Part shown: positions 22,473 through 33,443 of the stretch, one piece after another
Numbering within the stretch: position 1 is the stretch's first letter
Layout of the letters: every line of letters starts with the position of its first letter
Assembly: GCA_940337035.1 (NCBI GenBank)
Contig: CALNHX010003582.1
Location: 62,001 to 126,000, forward strand
From: Agriotes lineatus
Taxonomy: Eukaryota > Arthropoda > Insecta > Coleoptera > Elateridae
Direction of reading: 5' to 3'
DNA length: 64,000 bases
Notes under the pieces: model-generated
Databases searched by the model: none
Seen by the model: the letters and a program-made list of their open reading frames with translations, nothing else
What the model was told of the DNA's origin: nothing
Translations under genes and position numbers: made by a program

Positions 22473-23556
22473 CTACTCTAAAAAATCAATTTTGCTTCTG
22501 GCTTGTTCCAATTTACGTTTATAAACTGCACAGTCGGTACTCCACGCTGGATGATTTGTGTCTAATTTCATTCTCAATTTTTCCACAGCATGTGCACAGT
22601 TTACACATTTTAGGTCATTATCTGTCGCTCGACATTCACTCAATAGATGTGACCCTGAACATTTTGGGCAAGCTTTATTTGACTTACATTCGCTGGCTTT
22701 GTGATTAAATCCACTGCACGAAAAACACCTGGTGACCTCTACAGCATCGTAAATTCTGCATCTATCCCAACTAATATTTAATTTTTCTTCTCTCATCATT
22801 AACCTGTACGCCATTGCATTAACTTCTGCATACACCGTATAATATTTTCTTCCAGCTTTACTTTTATTTTCTTTAATATGTACTACTTTAAAGTCAGCTT
22901 CTTGCACATCTAAATAATTATTTTGACTTCTTATTTTATCTTCTATGGCTTCAAATGACAATTTTTCGCTTAGTCCAACTATTTTGATCCTGGGTAATCT
23001 TTTTTTCGGAATGGTTACTTCATAATTTTCTCCAAGTTTGTTTGCTACCTTTTCTTGTACTTTGTTCATTGCCTCTCTATTTTTACACTCTATTACAATA
23101 CCACCTTTGCTAACATGTCGAAGTCCTGAGAATTCTAAATCAGTAGGATCAATGGATTTTTTTATTTCCTTTTTCGTGTCCGTACTTGTCTGTTTCTGAT
23201 TCTTCGGCTTTATTAAGACAACTGGATCGTGTTTCTTAATTTTAAGTTTTTCAGCATAACTCATTTCCGCCGTATCTTGTTTTTTGATTACTTGTCGAAT
23301 GCTGGTTTGTATTTGTTCGTTGCGCGAATTTATAATTCCCTGCAACTCAACTAATTTTTGTGATTGATTCTTCAGTTTCTCGTTCTGTTCACTTAATCTT
23401 CCAGATACGCTGTTCCAAGCTTCCTTCAATTTCTCTAGTACACTCCGTATATTCTGATTTTTCTTATCGGCGCACTGCTCACAAAACGAACCGATCCACT
23501 TTTTGCTCGTAATGTACGCATAATCGTCACTGCCAATGTTCACACATTTTGAATGG
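22473..23556 (-). CDS. LINE B ORF1: partial PHD-like finger, coiled coil, RRM-like region and zinc knuckles
   Basis: The frame enters from the truncated 5' end and has no break. At its start HSKC and then W-x3-FCEQC resemble the second half of a PHD-type finger. Residues about 30-90 (from the codon at 23543) form a lysine/glutamine-rich coiled coil, and 135-270 has the pattern of an RNA-recognition fold (GGIVIECKN). Zinc knuckles follow: C-x2-C-x4-H-x4-C at 273-286, C-x2-C-x3-H-x4-C at 292-304, and a third Cys cluster from 313. Such ORF1 proteins bind the element RNA and act as chaperones in the RNP. The stop at 22473-22475 lies close to the start of ORF2. The first part of the finger is lost by truncation. 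Confidence 0.85.
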
Positions 23557-24653
23557 TAATTTTATCTGGTAAGTTTTTTAGAACTACGTTTGGTATAAGA
23601 TCAATTCCTGGCGCTTTCTTGGTTTTGAGTTTCTTGATGTACGACTTAAGTTCTGATGGAGATACGGGATCAGTAAGTGGTACGTCGGCTGGAATGCGAC
23701 TGTTTATCTCTGTCTCCTCCGCAGGATTAGCATCAGTTGTATTAGGTGGGGCAGTAAATGTTTTTTTCCAATTGATCAGCAAATATCTCACATTTGTCTT
23801 TATCATCAGCATAAGTGTGACCTCCATATCGGAGTAGCGGGATGATTACTGGCTGTTTTAGGATCCTTTTTGTAGCTCTCCACATGTTGGGGTCTCCCGG
23901 TTCAAGAGATTCTATGTGGTTTTGGTAGCAGGAAATTCGATATTGATCCAATTCAGTCCTAACCAGTCGGATAAGTCTGTTTAGATGAGTCTTGACTGCT
24001 GGATTGCGGGTACTTTGCCATAGTCTGCGTACTGAATGTTTCTCTTTTATTAACTGTCGTATGTATGCAGGCGGGGAATGATCTATATAACGTCGATGTG
24101 TTTGAGTGTTTGTAGTGGCTTGTTGTATTGCGACTGTTATTGTTTCTTGGAGCAGCTCCACAGCATTGTCTATTTTGTCCTGAAGTATAAGGTTTGTAGG
24201 GCACCTTATTGATTCGCTCATGATATTTTGAAACTTTACCCAGTCAACAGGTCCATTAATTAATGTAGGAAGCTGCGGGTAGTTATGGGGCAAACAATTA
24301 AGGGTGAATAACACTGGTAAATGATCAGAGTCCAATTCAGTGAGCACAGTTTGAGTTATCGGTACGGTTAAATTTTTATGCAGTATAATATCGAGAATAT
24401 CTGGTTGCTGGTTATGTCTATAAGGGAAGTAGGTATATTCAGAAGGTGCTGCAACAAGTATTGCAAGTCGAGAAGAATAATAATTAAGTTTTATCCCGTT
24501 GGGGTTAGTAACTCTGCATCCCCAGTTTGTATGTTTGGAGTTTAGATCTCCAGCTAAAAGCGTGGGGTGGTGACTATCGAAAATTTGAGTGAGCTCGTTA
24601 AGGTTGAGCTGGCTGTTAGGTCGTTTATAAACTGAAACTATTCTAAGTATAGA
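23557..24653 (-). pseudogene. LINE A (Jockey-like) ORF2, endonuclease half, one frameshift
   Basis: The frame starts at the 5' truncation point (24653) within the endonuclease domain. It reads SVYKRPNSQ, LLAGDLNSKHTNW (catalytic GDLN), DILDIIL and the catalytic SDHLPV, then a linker with KTHLNRLIRLVRTEL. An extra base in an A-run near 23764 shifts the frame, and the next segment (EETEINSRIPADVPLTDP, KTKKAPGIDLIPN) leads into the RT. The frame stops at LINE B, and continues at about 19576. The start of the endonuclease is missing, so the copy was 5'-truncated on insertion. Confidence 0.88.
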
Positions 24654-24897
24654 ATTGTTTGAATATTAAGAAGATAGAACTTCGCGAAGAGCTTGGATAA
24701 CAGCAGAAAATTTTGCAATTTTTGATGAACTTTCTCAAACGCGTAAACGTGATTTTTCTATATTAGAATGTTTGTAGGTTGCTAATGAAATTGCGTCTAT
24801 TAACATTAACATTTAGAAGATAAATTAATCAATATAATGCACCATGTAAGATTGTAAACTATTACATTAGCTTTCAGTTATTTTCACTTATAATACC
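24654..24897 (+). repeat. Right copy of the long direct duplication flanking LINE A
   Basis: It begins at the exact 5' end of LINE A and ends at CC before a hairpin MITE. It is nearly identical to 17837-18090 and lacks one 9-bp unit. It contains the 3' end of LINE C, so it is part of the target and not of LINE A. Confidence 0.95.
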
Positions 24898-25063
24898 ATG
24901 AGTAGTCAAAGTTATGTGGAATATTTTTGCTGTGGTATCACAAATGTCCATTGCGCTTAGGTTCGATTAGGACGAGTGCGCTAGCACGAATCCTAATCCC
25001 AAGCGCAATGGACATGAGTGATACCACCGCAAAAATATTTTACTTAACTTTGACTAAGAATGG
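24898..25063. mobile_element. Hairpin MITE, copy 1 (copy 2 at 62648-62818)
   Basis: Two arms of about 80 bp face each other. Each contains GTCAAAGTTA near the tip, then a run through TTTTTGC, GTGGTATCA and TGGACAT or TGTCCATTGCGCTTAGG, meeting at a short centre with GTGCGCTAGCAC. The second copy at 62648-62818 has the same arms and the same neighbouring ACTATTCAA blocks, in the opposite orientation. A further inverted ACTATTCAA/TTGAATAGT pair lies at 25073 and 25271. Confidence 0.85.
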
Positions 25064-25299
25064 CATTCGAGGGACTATTCAATGAACCAAACTACTTTTT
25101 CAAAGTAGTTTTCAGTAAATCTAGCAACAAACTACACAATTTCTATAAATTACATTTGTTTAAAATATTCACTATACCACTAGTGAAAATTGTCAATATA
25201 GTTCATTTTTATTGGCTCAAAGACGTCAAATCTTGTATTTTTATTGGACAGTTTTTGATAGATGACAAGTGAGTTGAATAGTCAGGTATATATAGTAAG

Positions 25300-26189
25300 T
25301 TGGGACAGAAATTGGATACTTGATTAGTCTTTTCTATGATTTTATAATATTTTTTTCGCGTGAATGAAGTCTAAATCCTAAAGCAGGATCCATAATACAT
25401 ATCCTGCTGACCAGTCCTACTAACTTACAGCTCTTGTACACAAAAAATGAATAATTCAAATTATATTCTTATGCAATGGCTACTAAACTTTTTATAGTGC
25501 TAAGCTTCTTGAGGTTTTGAAAGATTATTGTATGAACAAACCCGCTCAAGATTGAGCCATCACAACATTCTTTGCTTACGCCACCGACTGAAATTATTGT
25601 GACAGTCCACCAGAAAAGAATATTATGTAGCATTCACATCAATTCCAAATTCCAAATAATCTGCACAAAAGGAGCGCAACCTAACAAATAAATTAAGATT
25701 TACAAGTTACATTTTATGTCCTCGGAGCTCAGCCACTCAAACGCATATGAAAAACGATCTCCCGTTGTCGCTTGTATATTTTTCTGACATTAATATTGCC
25801 CGAAAAAAAATAGGTAAAAAACCGCTCTTCCATCCACGCGCCTCTAATGAATGGTGGTCAAGGGGTGTCTTGGGGCGGCGAGACTCCTTTACAGGTGTAC
25901 TCGACGAGGCAACAGGTGCAGCCCAAGGCCACCGAACTAGAACTTTCCCTTCCGTATCTCGAATGCGCATTAAAATGAAAAATGATTTGCCGAGCCGCAG
26001 CAAATTTGCAATCTACCGTGCGGCTGCGGAACCACTCGTTATTGGAACCCTCATAGCAATTTCAAAGGGTTCCGCTGTAAATTTAATGTAATATAATTGA
26101 AAGTTGTAAGTTACCAAAATAAGTTCAATTCGAGAAATGAACAAGGATAATGTTAATGATGCCGCTGAATTAATTCTCGCTCTGCCATG
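25300..26189. other. Non-coding; a less AT-rich patch at 25740-26090
   Basis: No motif was recognised. The patch is open for 114 codons on the plus strand and 88 on the minus strand. It contains an approximate direct repeat (ATGAAAAACGATCTCCC near 25747, ATGAAAAATGATTTGCC near 25975). Neither frame resembles a known protein to me. Confidence 0.35.
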
Positions 26190-26507
26190 AGTTGAATACT
26201 GCTAAAATCGATTCTAATTCTCTTTACACGATCCATCTAACAAAGATCTTCCTACTTTTCCTTTTATGTTCATGGTCTTCATCTAATATCCTTCCTACTC
26301 CATTTCTTCTCTTTCCGATCCACATGTCTGCCAATTCCCATTTCATTGTTGCAATACCTTTTAATGGCATCTTCTACTTTGGCTTTTGTATTATCCCTAC
26401 GATTGTTTTATGGTCTTTTAATACGTTTTATTTCCATGACTCTGTGGTTTATTCTTAGCTTATTAAGTATTTCTTATATAAACCCCCACGTTTCGGCCCA
26501 TTGATTA

Positions 26508-27046
26508 TACAGGGTGCCCCGCTACATAACACGACAGCCACAGCTTACGGATGCGTAGTTGAGGTCATTTTAAATCAAACATGTCTGATAAACGTACAAA
26601 ACTCATTCGTAACGAAAATACAAGCATTTTAAATTTTAAGAATTTGTAGGTACTGATTGTTAATACCACGAAAATAAAATCATGATTACGAATAGTTGCT
26701 TTTTTCTGTATCCTGTTTTAACATTTGTTACAAGTTTTGTACTGTGCATGTCAAAACCAGCTCAGTTCTGAAAAGAAGATTTTATTGCTAAGATTATGGA
26801 AGCTGCAGCAACTATCCCTGCTGACAGTCTCTTCGAAGAGACTTCTCCAGTTGTAAGAAATCAACTGTGTTCACAAGAATTAGGTGAAAATTCTGCAGTA
26901 ATACGGTCTGGTAATCATAAAATTCAATTAAATAAAAAATTAACTGTTGGTTCTTTACCTGCTTTTTTAACTTAAAATTGCTGTAGCTCCATTATCTTGA
27001 AGTTGGAGCATAGGCTATGGCAGTCATGTCGCGGGGCACCTTGTAT
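26508..27046. mobile_element. MITE with ACAGGGTGCCCCGC ends, inserted in the LINE
   Basis: The left tip TATACAGGGTGCCCCGC and the right tip GCGGGGCACCTTGTATA are inverted copies flanked by TA. Similarity continues inward more weakly. An open stretch of 59 codons from 26796 to 26975 (MEAAATIPADSLFEE...) ends with a stop. It may be a remnant of the element's own transposase gene. Confidence 0.8.
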
Positions 27047-27690
27047 AGTTGTGACTTCAATGCTATTGGTATTGCATGGGCATGGTGTCTTTTAGTTTTC
27101 CGTATGTTGCCCAGCCCTGTCTTATTTTTCTTTCCAATTTAAACGTCTGATTTATTTTTCTAATTATTAATGTTTGTCCAAGGTGGGTATAATTGAAGAC
27201 TTTTTCTTTTGTTGTTCTTTATTTTGATTTCTTCCTATTTTCCCTCTCTCTTTTTAATTAGTCATGTACTTTGTTTTGTTGAAGTGCAATTCAAGTTCCA
27301 CTTTTGCAGATTCAGAGTGAATATCCTTTAGCATACTAACTAGTTCTGCTTTTGTCTTTGCTGATTACTACATCATGTACAAATCTCAAGTAATGTAGTC
27401 TGTCTTCTTTAATGTTTAATCCTCGATCATCCCAGTCTATGTGATTAATTACGTATTCTAGGATTAATATGAATAATTTGGGTGACATATTATCTCATTT
27501 TTCTTACCCTTCGTTCTACTTTTATTTATCCTGTAAACTTATGAAGTTGTACCTGTAGTGTTTCTTCATTGTATATATTAGAAACTAGATTTGAGTATCT
27601 ATAGTCGATTCTTGCGCCTCGAAGGGTCTAAATTACTGCCCGCATTGTGTCGAACGCTTTTTCATAGCCTAGGAATGACACCCATATTGG

Positions 27691-28497
27691 TATACGGGGT
27701 GACAATGAGACTAGGGCCATGCTTATATCTTCTTTATTTATGAATCGATTTGGATAAAAGTTTATATAAAGATACTAGAGATAATTTCTGATTAACCAAT
27801 GGATATATTCAAAATGGTCGACTTCCGGTTTCACCGAAAATGATACCAATTTTGATTTTTTAAATGGATCACTCTGTATATTTTATGTTTTTCGGAATCT
27901 ACAAGTCAAATTACATATACTAGCCTCGCGAAATTTTCATTTTTTCAAACAAAAATATTTTTTCAATTTTTATTTCTTACGATAGAAGGCTGTGACTTGA
28001 AAAAATATGTTCTAATTGACTCTAGCAACCAATAATAATAGCTATTTTATCAATAAAGTCAATAACAAACCCTTAATAAAAGAACAAAATTTACTAAACA
28101 CGATTTTTAAGAAAAAGTCAGTTTCTTTAAATGTTACCTACTAAGGGCCATCTTGACATTAAACAGAAAATTTAATTACCAATCTAACGATATGCATCAT
28201 GCACTACTTCATCTTTATCTAAAATTGAAGACTAATTAATTAATTAATTTTGTTAATATTTCTGTGTAATTCCTAAGCAAATTCGGCAACACTGTTATAT
28301 GTAATTTGAGTCGTAGATTGGAAAAAACATAAAACATATATAGTGATCCATTTAAAAAATCAAAGTTAGTGTTATTTCCGGTCAGTTTGATTATACTTGT
28401 ATGTCAATACGAAATTGTGGTTAGCATCCTGGTATCAAATTCATTCGTAAGTAACGGAGATAGAGGCATGGCCCTGGTCGCATTGTCACCCGGTATA
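27691..28497. mobile_element. MITE with terminal inverted repeats of nearly 200 bp, inserted in the LINE
   Basis: The ends read TATACGGGGTGACAATG and CATTGTCACCCGGTATA and are flanked by TA. Complementarity continues inward through AGGGCCATGC and, about 150 bp inside, through TTTTTTAAATGGATCACT and its reverse complement. The centre is AT-rich and non-coding. It interrupts the LINE directly after the RT catalytic region. Confidence 0.88.
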
Positions 28498-29690
28498 GCA
28501 TTCAGTTACCTTTTCAATTACGGCGTTTGTTAGTGTTCGATTGTATTACAGGTTTTAATGAAATCTGCTTGCTCTTTAGACTTGCAAAAATCAAGCTTGT
28601 TTGTGAGTCAATTTGTAATGGTTCTTGAGAATATACTTGATCTTGATATAATAGACTTATATGCCTATAGTGTTTGATATTTTCCCTTTTGCCTTTTTTT
28701 GACTGGAGAGTTGATCCAGGCTGTAGATACGTTTTCTCCTTTTGTCTTTCTCTTTGTTCAACATTACTTGCTCTTTTTGTATATATTTGTACAGATCTTC
28801 AGAGAATTGTTTTATTGTTGTTAATATTCATTTCTATCCGTAGGCAAGTCACCTTCTTTATTTATTAGTTCTATTAGTTACTTCTTTTTTGTGACCAGTC
28901 TGTCTTCAAAATATCTCCATACCTTTGGTTTCTTGTAGTATTCTTTGTGGTAGCTTAACTTTATGCTTTCTTATATTCTCCTTTGCCGTTTTTCTGGCTG
29001 TGTCGTTTACTTCTACGTGCTCTATTGTATTCCCTTCAACGATTAGAATTCATCTTTTTTTTTAATTGTTTTTACTGAACCTATTATTTACGTTACGTCA
29101 GTTTCTCACATTGTTTACTTTATTTATATTTACTATTTTAAGCAATTTATATCCAGAGTTATCTCCTTGATATTTTTAAAGATTTTTTTCTATTTTTACT
29201 TGATATTGTTAGACGTCTTGTTTATATTTTCACGATCTATGTGCTCTGCTTTTGTATTTTTTTTATATCTTTCTTGTTTACGGTTTAAATTTAGTGAATC
29301 TCTTTCTAGCCGATGTATTACACCTATTGAGAACCTTAACGTCCTGCGTTATATACATTCTTCTAGGTAGTATACGATAAATTTTACTTTCAGTTTGTCG
29401 ATCTGGACTAACCTATGTGTACCTTCCTTTTTTTCCTCTTTTTAAAGAAGGCATTTGCATTGTCTCTCTTTAATACCTGTTGCCCAATCCATATTTTCGA
29501 ATTTTTCGTAGACGTCTGTTTGTTTTTCAGAATTCTAGTTGAAGTCTTTCACTACAAGAACGTGTTGTGTTTTATGTACCGTTTATTTTCGAGTTCCTGT
29601 AATCTTCCTTTTGACAAGATGGAGTTAATATTTTGTCTTACAGCTGTTAGTGCAAATTATATATTTGCAAGGTTGATAAGTAGTTAGTAT

Positions 29691-31836
29691 GAAAAACATT
29701 AGTCGTTACGAATAACAAGTAAAAACCTCCATCTTTAACCACACGGTGGCATTTGTAGTATCAAGGTCATATGTCAAACGAAAATTAAAATGTGCTCCCA
29801 CATAAAAATTAATAAAAACAGTTTAATACCCGTAAGTAACAAATAAGTAATTAATGATACAACAGAAGCTAATAAATTTGTTTTACATATTAAAGACCAT
29901 TAATCAATAACACTACTTTTTCCAAAACCAACTAGAAACCATAACCTCACTTTAATTGAAATTTTTAAGTGGGAAAACCTAACAACTTGATAATACAAGC
30001 ACAATAAACTTAGATGAAAGAGAAAATAAAATTAATAACCTAAATAAAGCACAAATCAACTTGTACTTTGTATTTCACTCCAATTAAATGAAAAATAACC
30101 AATAAACGTTCTATCGAGGTCATTGGACTACACGCAACATGATTTGAATCCGAATACATTTCAATACCAAAACCAAACGTTTCAGCCATTGGTACAGTAT
30201 AACACAAAACCAAATTTCGTTCCCTTCAATACGTAATTTTTCCAGATTTTCTGAAATCCAAGTTGATTAAGAAACCTGTCGCTATTTATTTGGGATCAGA
30301 GAACAACTATTGACTGATACTTTGATACCTATCGTTTGGAGATAAATTGTTTGTTTTGGATTAAAACAACTAACACTTGCTTAAAAGTTTCACCTTATCA
30401 TTTCAGTAAAGCAAGACAAATAGTTAAAAAAGTTTTTGGACGAACACAGGCGTTCCTCGAGTCTCGAAATGATGGGTACATTATGGTAGTTTTTAATAAT
30501 AGATTTTGAATTTCTACTTACCATTACATATCATAATCGTCAATACATAAGGACGTGATACTTAAACATTTCAATTTACGTTTAAACAAAAATAAGAATC
30601 CTGAACACGATTAGTATGTAACAACACTACGCAATTAAAGGTATAATAACAAAAAATAAAATATCTCCATCTATAATTAGTCTGTAGGGTTTATTACAAA
30701 AAAAATAAATAAATACATAATACCACAAGTATCTTGCCGACAAAAATAATAAAAAAGGTCAAAGAAGAGCAAATATTTATTAATTTAATACCAACTCAAA
30801 CCAAAACGATTGTTTCATAACAAGTATCTAAGCAACAAGGTTTTCAAACAAACATAACCCAAAACCTAAGAAAACTACATATTATGTAAGTAAGAATGCT
30901 AAAATTTTACTAAGGTTTAAAGAAAATAAACGTACTGTTTTCCAGAAAAAGTTTATAACTGTTTTTACAAGAGAAGCTTATCTCGACGTTACTACAAAAC
31001 TTTTTAAAAACTACCTAATAAATTTTAAGAAGATGTTAATAACAGGTAAATCAAAATATCTGAGGAAATGTATCTTTTCACTTATCTAAAACTAACTTGT
31101 AATTATTTTTTTTTCCTTTCTTTTCTCAGAATGTTGATCATGTTATATGGACATAACGATTTAGCGAAACGTTACATTTTTTTACCAATTTTTTAATAAT
31201 AAAATTGTAATGTGTCTTGACAAAAATGTATTTGGTTTCACATAGTTAAACATATTAACCTAGCTGATATCATCTCTATGTTTTTAAGGTGGAAGAGGCT
31301 TTTCTGGTGAATATGTAAACCCTTCAAGGTAAACATAATCTTGCAAATGCATAATTAATATTTTAGGTTACTATATACATTTACTTTGATTTTATTATTC
31401 ACTTTCTGTCGTGCCAGCTTTCTTCCTTCCCCCGGAATCTGCGAAGCAGATAACCGACGAATCAGTGCAGAATTGTAGATTGACGACCCTCCCGCCTGGG
31501 GTAATTTTCTTTTTACAATTGACATTAAGAGTCAGGGAATTTTAGCGATTAAACGCACCCTTGCTGGGCATTTTGGCTAGTTTACTTTTCAGTCGCCCAG
31601 TGTGGGTACAGATGTTGTTTGCAGCTACTTACTCTGGTCAGATGTTGCAGCCACATTTGGTCCTCCCCAGGTACCTACCTATCTTATTTTCCCGGCAAAC
31701 TTCACATCTCCAGAATACCCCCCCCCCCCCCCAATGTGTTTTATTTTCTTGTATGTTTGTTTGTAATGGACAAGGTCTAGGCATTCGACCGACTGCTTTG
31801 GTCATATGGTCAAAGTCCTACTTGCAATTTTACCTA
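29691..31836. other. AT-rich sequence without recognised genes
   Basis: I see no gene, RNA or bounded repeat. A 15-base C run lies at 31718-31732. Confidence 0.4.
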
Positions 31837-32331
31837 ATAGTCCGGTCAATTTAGACATAAAAATAGTGGTCAAATAACAAAAATTTCTGGAGAGCCAAAT
31901 ATTGGTGGAGAGCTGGGGTTTACCATTACAACTAAAGTTTTAAAAATCCCCATCGATCCTATGTGTGCTACAAAAGTTATTCGGGGTCAAAGGTCAAAAT
32001 TTGAGGTTTTTTGGATTTTTCTGGAAAACCGTAAGTTTTATCAAAAAAAAACCTCAAACCAAAGTTGTAGATCTTAAAATTATCTACAAAAATGGTCTTC
32101 ATGATTTTTTTCCTAAGAGTTACCATTTCTGAGATATCGCGATTTTAGGAGTCACATTATACATGATATGCACATATAAGCCACGTATATACATAATCAG
32201 ACACTTAAGACAAGTATAAATACCTATTTGTGTCTCTTTTATATATATTATACTATTCTGAAAACATTTACTCAAAAGATAGTCAGTCCCTAACTGAATC
32301 CCCTCTACCCACGTGGCCTTGAAAAACATCG

Positions 32332-32379
32332 AGACCTACGGACAATAGAATAGCCATTCTATTGTCCATAGGTCTCGTT
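32332..32379. repeat. Hairpin inside the DNA transposon
   Basis: GAGACCTACGGACAATAGAAT faces ATTCTATTGTCCATAGGTCTC across a 4-base loop. There is one mismatch. It lies between the left terminal repeat and the coding remnant. Confidence 0.85.
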
Positions 32380-32492
32380 CATATACCTGTTTCTTTTAGT
32401 GCTAAAGGTTCAGTTCAACTGAATATACGTACTTATTACAAGCGTCTACCATTCTATTATAAGGTTATTTGTGCTACTTTTAGCTCGAAAAA

Positions 32493-33443
32493 ATGTTTCA
32501 GTTTTGCTTTATTTGCAATAAACTTTTAACTGAAGATGAAACAGTTGTGGTTAATCGTGGAATGCCAACTTTAATCGAGGCTAGTGTCGCGAGAGGTGAT
32601 GAGTTTACTGAGTATTTAAGAACTCAAAAATCCGTTACAATACACGTGGATTGCAGAAAATCATACACCCGGAAAACTTCAATCGCTGCAGTAAAAAGAC
32701 AACGTGAGGAGGAACAGGCTAGTACTTCAAAAATAAGTCCACCTCGTACTAGAGCGCGAGTACAAATTTTTGTTTTAAAAAATACTGTTTATTTTGTGGC
32801 AATGAAGCCAATGAAGAAACTGAGAAAAAGAAAGCACAGCATCTTCGAAAAAAAATTTATAACGTGACTCCACTAAAATTCAAAGGATCCCTGTTGAAAT
32901 TAGCTAAAGATCGTTCTGATGATGTTTCAAAGGCTGTTCTTGAACGTATTAATTTTTAGTATGATTTAGTCGCTGCTGATGCAAAATACCATGACAGTTG
33001 TTACAAATCTTCCTTAAAACCTAATATTGGTGGTAAAATTGGCCGTCCACAAGATGAAACTGTAAACTCTGCGATGGAGAAAATTTTTCAATTCATAGAA
33101 ACGAGTGATGATTGCCAGTTTTCGTTGGATGAATTGATGAATGTTTGCCAAGATGGAGCTCAACACCATTTTTTGCAATTGCAAAAAAGGTTGTAGTGCC
33201 AAATGTGGCTGTAAAAAAGTCGGGTTGCTGTGTTCTCCAGCGTGTACCAATTGCCAAGGTCAGTCTTGCTCAAATGTCCAGTTGAGTACAATAGAGGAAG
33301 ATTCCTGTGATTTTAATGAAGAGACCAATGACTCAGCCACATTTGAACAATTTATGAACAACCAGCAAGAGGAAGAGGAAGAAGAAGAAATCGAAGAATA
33401 CATGACTCTTGAAGTAGACTTTCAAGAGTATGAATCTGATTAA
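32493..33443 (+). pseudogene. Coding remnant of the DNA transposon: N-terminal Cys/His motif, C-terminal CXC-like cysteine cluster
   Basis: From the ATG at 32493 the frame begins with FCFICNKLL and HVDCRKSY, a likely Cys/His zinc-binding unit, followed by a basic stretch (about residues 70-95). The frame breaks near 32800. From about 32860 another frame continues with KFKGSLLKLA, then a stop within ERINF*YDLVAAD, then YHDSCYKSSLKPN and DDCQFSLDELMNVC. After a further shift, the segment from 33141 carries CNCKKGCSAKCGCKKVGLLC and then C-x2-C-x4-C. This is the spacing of CXC (tesmin/TSO1-like) cysteine domains. A glutamate-rich tail follows. Multi-copy insect proteins with this N-terminus and C-terminus are known to me only as uncharacterised, and are probably transposon-encoded. 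The middle, where a catalytic core would be expected, appears to be deleted between DELMNVC and the CXC block. Confidence 0.65.

Larger units (their letters stand above)
19576..23556 (-). mobile_element. LINE B, 5'-truncated non-LTR retrotransposon inserted into LINE A
   Basis: It consists of a partial ORF1, an almost complete ORF2 and a short 3' region ending in a (CTTA)n repeat (seen on the plus strand as TAAG repeats at 19578-19600). Its left and right borders are defined by LINE A. The LINE A protein frame reads NLPDKIT at 23560 and resumes with KCICYITAIFNACM at about 19576, so about 4 kb of foreign sequence has been inserted in the same orientation. The short-repeat tail and the ORF1 architecture separate it from the Jockey-like host element. 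Confidence 0.9.
26190..29690 (-). pseudogene. Badly decayed RTE-type LINE ORF2, minus strand, split by two MITEs
   Basis: Reading from high to low coordinates, the minus strand gives a purine-rich linker (28500-29690). Then come the RT segment YEKAFDTMRAVI (catalytic AFD) with ARIDYRYSNLVSNIY near 27600, a GVR..DI.(S/C)P-type trace near 27490, and LHYLRFVHDVV near 27390, where active enzymes have FADD. The 3' part near 26260-26400 resembles the arginine-rich C-terminal block of RTE elements. Stops and frame changes are frequent. Bounded MITEs at 26508-27046 and 27691-28497 interrupt it. The motif order is the same as in the RTE fragment at 9712-10739. The 5' limit is a guess. Confidence 0.65.

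Noticed and set aside
17837..24897. Interpretation of the 245-bp direct duplication as LTRs of a retrotransposon
   Set aside because: The enclosed coding sequence is LINE-type (AP endonuclease and RT, no protease, RNase H or integrase) and one border is a poly(A). The repeats lack TG...CA ends and contain the target LINE.
31561..31854. 97-codon frame across a C run
   Set aside because: It depends on reading through a 15-base C homopolymer and shows no domain.
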